A stretch of 22,571 nt of DNA from a virus, in IMG/VR virus record IMGVR_UViG_3300031607_000023, positions 1 to 22,571 of that record; one strand, given 5' to 3'. The notes beneath the pieces are model-generated. The model was not told the DNA's origin. It did not search any database and saw nothing but the letters and a program-made list of their open reading frames with translations. The position numbers and the translations under genes were made by a program. This document shows, in pieces, positions 18,895-22,571 of the stretch (positions are counted from its first letter, which is position 1; each line of letters starts with the position of its first letter).

Positions 18895-18930
18895 GCGGGG
18901 CTGTAATGGCCTCGCCTATTCTCGCCCCGT
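18895..18930. repeat. Hairpin between capsid and decoration-like genes
   Basis: CGGGGC and GCCCCG pair with a 22-base loop that itself has GGC/GCC parts. There is no T run after it. A shorter, stronger hairpin with the same arms occurs at 19421-19444. Confidence 0.45.
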
Positions 18931-18968
18931 GATCCTGCTGGGCATCACACGCTGAAGGAGTAAATCAA

Positions 18969-19412
18969 ATGCGTGACATTATTGCAAACATGGTAACGGT
19001 GGACCTTTCCACTGACACACTCGACGGCAATACGCCCAATCAATCCACGTGGCTTGATATGCTGGGCTTTGACGGCGCGGCAATTGAATTGCTGACCAAC
19101 GCGGTCACTGATGCTGGTGACGGCGACGGCTTCACCGCCACATTGCAGCACAGCGACACGACTGCGACTGCAGATGCGGTTACTGTTCCCGTTCTGGAAA
19201 CCACCACCGGCGCTAATTCGCTTCAGGTGACTTCTGATGCGTCTGACAACATTGTCGTCGGCGTCTTGGGCTACAACGGCAACAAGCGCTATCTGCGGCT
19301 GAACTATGTCGGCACAACAGGCACTGATGCAATTGTCCGCACAATGGCACGCCTTGGCAAACCGCACGTTGCACCGACTACCTACGTCGGCACCGCCATA
19401 GCCGCTACCTGA
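18969..19412 (+). CDS. Head decoration-like protein
   Basis: The protein has 147 residues and begins MRDIIANMVTVDLSTDTLDG. It is rich in Thr, Ala, Gly and Asp with alternating beta-type strands (GDGFTATLQHSDTTATADAV, DNIVVGVLGYNGNKRYLRLN) and almost no Lys. The Asn/Gly/Tyr-Leu-Arg-Leu end of each repeat looks like a beta-sandwich. The place directly after the major capsid gene is typical for decoration or head-stabilising proteins. It may also be a small virion protein of another role. GAAGGAG precedes the ATG. Confidence 0.55.
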   Translation: MRDIIANMVTVDLSTDTLDGNTPNQSTWLDMLGFDGAAIELLTNAVTDAGDGDGFTATLQHSDTTATADAVTVPVLETTTGANSLQVTSDASDNIVVGVLGYNGNKRYLRLNYVGTTGTDAIVRTMARLGKPHVAPTTYVGTAIAAT

Positions 19413-19420
19413 TTTTAGCA

Positions 19421-19444
19421 GCGGGGCTGGTTAGCTGGCCCCGT
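19421..19444. repeat. Strong TTAG-loop hairpin
   Basis: GCGGGGCTGG and CTGGCCCCGT pair over ten positions (three G-T type pairs) with loop TTAG. It lies between two head genes and is not followed by T residues. Possible RNA processing or pausing site. Confidence 0.55.
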
Positions 19445-19468
19445 CACTAAAACCAGAAGGGGTATATC

Positions 19469-19702
19469 ATGGCGGTTCAAGCCAAAATTACACTGGCTTT
19501 AGGGTACCGCTGCGCACCTAATGGCGTTTTCGTGGAGACGTTTCCAGTCGGATCGGTTGTATCTGGGCAGGTTGCTGAATGGGCGCTTGCTGATAAGGCA
19601 GCAGCCCGCTTGTTTGATCCGCGCGCTGAGGCTAAAGTAATCACACAAGTCGAAACCAAATCGCCTTCCAAGCGCGGAAGGCCACGGAAGGACAAGAGAT
19701 GA
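19469..19702 (+). CDS. Small head-region protein with an AT-hook-like tail
   Basis: The protein has 77 residues. The body (MAVQAKITLALGYRCAPNGV, FVETFPVGSVVSGQVAEWAL, ADKAAARLFDPRAEAKVITQ) has no recognised motif. The C-terminus, SPSKRGRPRKDKR, has the AT-hook core RGRPRK, which in other proteins binds the minor groove of A/T-rich DNA. AGAAGGGG precedes the ATG. Its position between decoration and connector genes would fit a virion protein that touches the packaged DNA, but that is inference. The last bases overlap the next gene by ATGA. Confidence 0.6.
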   Translation: MAVQAKITLALGYRCAPNGVFVETFPVGSVVSGQVAEWALADKAAARLFDPRAEAKVITQVETKSPSKRGRPRKDKR

Positions 19703-19896
19703 AAGTTGCAACGGTTAATGTAAAAGGTCGTGGGGAATTCTATTCTGAGGTGACACTTTCCCCGCCCAAAGAAACCCTTCAAGAGGCTATGCCAAAAGAC
19801 GTTAACCCCGATTCTATTGATTGGTATTCTATGCGCGTGGTTTGTGGTCCCATTCAGAATCTTAAATCTCAATCGCGGCAGGCCACGGAAGGCTAA
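19699..19896 (+). CDS. Small hypothetical head-region protein
   Basis: The protein has 65 residues: MKVATVNVKGRGEFYSEVTL, then SPPKETLQEAMPKDVNPDSI and DWYSMRVVCGPIQNLKSQSR. The start overlaps the stop of the gene before (ATGA), and the next gene begins 3 bases after its stop. No motif is visible. Slightly more A/T than neighbours. A head-tail accessory role is possible from position alone. Confidence 0.6.
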   Translation: MKVATVNVKGRGEFYSEVTLSPPKETLQEAMPKDVNPDSIDWYSMRVVCGPIQNLKSQSRQATEG

Positions 19897-19899
19897 ATA

Positions 19900-20577
19900 A
19901 TGACGCTACGCCCAGCCAAGTTGCTGTATCAGTATCGAGGCCATAAGCAAACCACCGCGCCTAGCGTTGAGCCTGTCACTGCGGCTGAGCTTCGCACACA
20001 CCTGCGCGAAACGGCTACTGGCCTGCCAGATACCGAAGCCGAGGGATATATCGCGGAGGCGCGGGAATACATCGAAGAACAGACCGGGATTGCGCTAATT
20101 ACGCAGACCTGGTTGATGGCGTTAGACCGCTGGCCTTCAGGTCAGGAACCTTGGTGGAGTGGTACACGGCAAGGTGCAATCTCTAAGCTTGCTGGGCCTA
20201 GTCGTGAGGTCAGGTTGCCGCGTTACCCGCTGCAAAGCATTGATAGCGTGACTGTCTATGACGAGGCCAGCAACGCAACGGTCGTCAGTGTTGCCGCAAC
20301 ATTTGACGTTGATACATACCAGACGCCCGGCAGGCTCACGCTGAAATCTAGCGCCACATGGCCGGTTGCCTTGCGCGACACAAACGGCGTGGAGGTATCG
20401 TATATCTCAGGCTACGGCGATGCGGCAACTGACGTCCCGGCGGCTATTAGGGGCGCGGTAAGGCGCATGGCAGGCTACCACTACGCTAACAGGGGCGATG
20501 GGTGCGGCGTTGGCAATGCCTACACTATGAGCGGCGCTGAAACGGCCATGCGGGCCTATATGGTCGCGCGGATATAA
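19900..20577 (+). CDS. Head-tail connector protein (phiE125 gp8/HK97 gp6-like)
   Basis: The protein has 225 residues. The typical connector start is seen as PVTAAELRTHLRE, followed by EAEGYIAEAREYIEEQTGIA and LITQTWLMALDRWP. The middle has REVRLPRYPLQSIDSVTVYD, and the C-terminal part has GVEVSYISGYGDAATDVPAA, IRGAVRRMAGYHYANRG. These match the phage phiE125 gp8/gp6-like head-tail connector pattern also found in gene transfer agents; the helical parts form a ring below the portal. AAGG precedes the start. It is followed by a second beta-rich gene. Confidence 0.85.
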   Translation: MTLRPAKLLYQYRGHKQTTAPSVEPVTAAELRTHLRETATGLPDTEAEGYIAEAREYIEEQTGIALITQTWLMALDRWPSGQEPWWSGTRQGAISKLAGPSREVRLPRYPLQSIDSVTVYDEASNATVVSVAATFDVDTYQTPGRLTLKSSATWPVALRDTNGVEVSYISGYGDAATDVPAAIRGAVRRMAGYHYANRGDGCGVGNAYTMSGAETAMRAYMVARI

Positions 20578-20610
20578 CGCATCGCTGATGCAAACTGAGA
20601 AGGTACTAAA

Positions 20611-20955
20611 ATGGCTGAAATCGCATACACCCTTACGACCACTGACAAAGGCGACGCGCTCATTGTCTGGCCTAGCGTCACTGAGGCCGACACGTTTCAA
20701 ATGTATGAGCTTGATAGCGCGGTATCGGAAATCAGCGTGCATATCAAAGGCACATTCGGCGGGGCAACGGTTATCGTGACCGGATCTAATCACGCTGGCA
20801 CTACTGGCCCAACGCTTGAGCAGATTGGCAATTCGGCGGCGTCTACTACTACCGAGGATCTGTTTTCTATCCTTGACCGCCCGCTTGAGATTACGCCGAG
20901 CGCAAGCAGCGGCTCTTCGCAGAGCGTGTCAATCTACATGATGGTGCGCAACTAA
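20611..20955 (+). CDS. Beta-rich virion protein, decoration-like
   Basis: The protein has 114 residues: MAEIAYTLTTTDKGDALIVW, PSVTEADTFQMYELDSAVSE, ISVHIKGTFGGATVIVTGSN and later LDRPLEITPSASSGSSQSVS. The KGTFGGATVxVTGSN part is a pattern I know from small beta-sandwich proteins in phage head-tail regions. No catalytic residues stand out. Start has GAAGG about 8 bases upstream. The end overlaps the next gene's ATG by one base. Role as decoration or head-tail accessory is inferred. Confidence 0.6.
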   Translation: MAEIAYTLTTTDKGDALIVWPSVTEADTFQMYELDSAVSEISVHIKGTFGGATVIVTGSNHAGTTGPTLEQIGNSAASTTTEDLFSILDRPLEITPSASSGSSQSVSIYMMVRN

Positions 20956-22187
20956 TGAACCGCCTGCGTCAAAGGCGTCTACGGTTTGGCGGTGGGTTTT
21001 CCCCGCTATCGCTATTTGCTGGCGGCGCGGAAGGCGCATGGTTTGACCCGTCCGACCTGACCACGCTGTTTCAGGACGCAGCAGGCACCACGCCTGTAAC
21101 GACCTCAGGGCAGCCCGTTGGACTAATGTTTGATAAAAGCAAGGGGCTAGTGCTGGGGCCGGAGTTAATAACCAACGGGACGTTTCCCGTTAATGTTGCT
21201 GGCTGGTCTACCGCTGGGGGTTTGTCGGGCCAAGTAAGAGACACAATTATTTTTCCATCCGGTGGAATATTAATCACCTCTAACGGAAGTCTAGGGTCGT
21301 TTACATCTCAAACCTTAACAGGACTTGTAGTGGGCCAAACGTATCAGGTCGCCTGTAACGCCTATACACCCGGAACAAATGCCGGAACAGACACAGCAAC
21401 AATCGGAACGCAAAACGCAAGTTTTAATTTGCAAGGGACAGCGCTTAAACCGGGACGGGACGTTGTGCAAAACCTTTCAATAGTTTTTGTTGCAAGCGGG
21501 GCGTCGCAAGATATTTATTTGTCTGTTGTATCGTCTAACCTTTCGAGGTGGGGAAACAACGGCTCTGAGTCTTACTTTGACAACATTTCTGTCCGCGAAC
21601 TCCCCGGCAACCACGCCACTCAGGCCACAGGCGCAGCGCGCCCGACATACACCGAGGGCAGCGGGCTGGCGTGGCTGGCGTTTGATGGCACCGGTGACGC
21701 TATGGCGACGGGCAATATCGACTTTACTGGCACAGAAAAGATTAACGTCTTTGCGAGTGTAAGAAAACTGTCAGACGCAGGTGTTGGGATGATTGCAGAG
21801 CTTGCTACTGGGACCGAGTTTTTTATGGCTGGTCCGCAATACGTCGGGCAACCAGATTACAGCTTCAGAAGCACGGGCAGCATTGGGGTTGAAGCCCTTA
21901 TCTCAGGTTTTTCCGCCCCGACAACAGATGTGATTACTGGTATCGGCGATATTGCAGGGGACAGCGTATCAATTCGCGTCAACGGCGCCCTGCGGACTAC
22001 TAACACTGGCGATCAAGGGTCGGGTAACTTTTCCAATTCTCCAATTTTTATTGGGGCAAGGAATCAAAGTAGTTTCTTCTTTACGGGCAATTTATACGGC
22101 TTTGTAGCCCGTGGCGCTCTATCAACTGCTGCCGAAATTGCAGCAACAGAAGCCTACCTTGCCGCTAAATCTGGCGTTACACTATGA
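20955..22187 (+). CDS. Lectin-like virion protein with an inserted CBM-like domain
   Basis: The protein has 410 residues. The N-terminal section is GAWFDPSDLTTLFQDAAGTT and PVGLMFDKSKGLVLG. From about residue 72 to 218 lies a beta-sandwich-like insert that begins PELITNGTFPVNVAGWS and ends SYFDNISVRELPGN, a carbohydrate-binding-module-like pattern. The section NHATQATGAARPTYTEG then leads into a concanavalin-like region (LAWLAFDGTGDAMATGNIDF, TEKINVFASVRK, GNFSNSPIFIGARNQ, FFFTGNLYGFVARGALSTAA, TEAYLAAKSGVTL). Such proteins occur in rhodobacterial phages and probably form a receptor- or glycan-binding virion part. The bases of the insert are richer in A and T than the flanks. Confidence 0.7.
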   Translation: MNRLRQRRLRFGGGFSPLSLFAGGAEGAWFDPSDLTTLFQDAAGTTPVTTSGQPVGLMFDKSKGLVLGPELITNGTFPVNVAGWSTAGGLSGQVRDTIIFPSGGILITSNGSLGSFTSQTLTGLVVGQTYQVACNAYTPGTNAGTDTATIGTQNASFNLQGTALKPGRDVVQNLSIVFVASGASQDIYLSVVSSNLSRWGNNGSESYFDNISVRELPGNHATQATGAARPTYTEGSGLAWLAFDGTGDAMATGNIDFTGTEKINVFASVRKLSDAGVGMIAELATGTEFFMAGPQYVGQPDYSFRSTGSIGVEALISGFSAPTTDVITGIGDIAGDSVSIRVNGALRTTNTGDQGSGNFSNSPIFIGARNQSSFFFTGNLYGFVARGALSTAAEIAATEAYLAAKSGVTL

Positions 22188-22561
22188 GAATATCCATAGC
22201 CTGCCCCGCTGCTTTACGCGCTGACGCTAACCACTACGCAATGGTATTGGGCTACGGCCCCGCTGATGCCAGAACATACGGCGCGGCGTCTTGGCAGGAC
22301 GCAGGCGGCAACCTATACGCCTGCGCTTCATTGCTGGTCGGCGCATCCTTCACGACCGTTGCACAAGACACGCTGACACGCCCAACGTGGGACGCTGACA
22401 GCATCATAGACATGGCGGCGGCTAACCGTGCGCAAGCGGCGCTAGTGTTTTCTGGTGCGCCTGTAACGGCCATGCCTGATAAGCTAACCGCCTGCGTAGG
22501 TGACAATGCGCTGGCGGTGTTGGCCGCAATGGGCCTAACGCGGGTTGAGGCGGAGCCGTAA
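22184..22561 (+). CDS. Hypothetical protein after the lectin-like gene
   Basis: The protein has 125 residues: MRISIACPAALRADANHYAM, VLGYGPADARTYGAASWQDA, GGNLYACASLLVGASFTTVA and later ANRAQAALVFSGAPVTAMPD. It is Ala-rich with mixed strands and helices, and no recognised motif. The start overlaps the lectin-like gene stop by ATGA. I have seen this type next to lectin-like proteins in rhodobacterial phages, and it may be a virion component, but no function is known to me. Confidence 0.6.
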   Translation: MRISIACPAALRADANHYAMVLGYGPADARTYGAASWQDAGGNLYACASLLVGASFTTVAQDTLTRPTWDADSIIDMAAANRAQAALVFSGAPVTAMPDKLTACVGDNALAVLAAMGLTRVEAEP

Positions 22562-22571
22562 TGCAGACCTT
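22561..22571 (+). CDS. Start of the next late gene, cut by the window edge
   Basis: ATGCAGACCTT begins in a TAATG overlap with the preceding stop, the same coupling as other genes here. Only three codons and two bases are visible, so nothing can be said about the product. Confidence 0.35.

Noticed and set aside
1-22571. tRNA genes, CRISPR arrays, insertion sequences, integrase and attachment sites
   Set aside because: No cloverleaf with a T-loop-like word was seen in the gaps, no regularly spaced repeats, no transposase or integrase motifs. Prophage status cannot be decided from this window.

Overview
The window is part of a tailed double-stranded DNA bacteriophage or prophage genome with HK97-type head genes, most likely from a virus of an alphaproteobacterium. 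The alphaproteobacterial signs are a GapR/DUF2312-family protein, portal, protease, capsid and connector genes of the type shared with rhodobacterial phages and gene transfer agents, and several small orphan families (VRR-NUC-like nuclease, ERF neighbour, 'PLVW' domain proteins) that I associate with rhodobacterial phages. No integrase, excisionase or host gene is visible, so lytic virus and prophage cannot be told apart. No tRNA, CRISPR array or insertion sequence was seen.

Layout. (1) 1-1579, minus strand: a tightly packed set of very small genes (one cut by the window edge), many joined by 4-base ATGA or TAATG overlaps, two of them only 26 and 38 codons long. (2) 1580-1690: a divergent control region with a perfect 12-bp palindrome inside a candidate minus-strand promoter, next to a small ribbon-helix-helix protein gene. 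(3) 1690-5840, plus strand: recombination and DNA modification genes: PD-(D/E)XK nuclease, ERF single-strand annealing protein, a coiled-coil partner, a C5-methyltransferase-like gene interrupted by an in-frame TGA, an HNH-like protein and a beta-class amino-methyltransferase. (4) 5841-7731: hairpin and weak promoter, a Lar-like anti-restriction fusion, a DUF1376 replication protein, an overlapping second replication-type gene, and a 239-bp non-coding gap holding a perfect DnaA box (candidate origin). (5) 7732-12443: accessory and replication genes: a second PLVW-domain gene, membrane protein, GapR-like protein, SSB-like protein with a DIPF tip, HNH endonuclease, winged-helix protein, a gene broken by an in-frame TAA, a Dam-type methyltransferase and several tiny helix-turn-helix proteins. 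(6) 12444-12966: the only gene-free stretch over 300 bases, with a strong sigma70-like promoter, a 10-bp hairpin just after the expected start and other paired elements, directly upstream of the terminase genes. (7) 12967-22571: the late module: small and large terminase, portal, SPP1 gp7/Mu F-like head protein, prohead protease (with its own promoter candidate), major capsid protein, decoration-like proteins, head-tail connector and a large lectin-like virion protein.

The genes read as one phage programme: recombination and replication (ERF, nuclease, SSB, DUF1376, GapR-like), protection of the DNA from restriction (two or three methyltransferases plus Lar), then packaging and head assembly. 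The points most worth a second look are the two genes interrupted by single in-frame stops whose downstream halves are still intact and still overlap the next gene by ATGA, the RHH/palindrome switch, the promoter-hairpin gap before terminase, the candidate origin, the arginine in place of the Walker A lysine in the large terminase, and the modular PLVW domain attached to different N-termini. All identifications come from reading motifs by eye; no database search was run.
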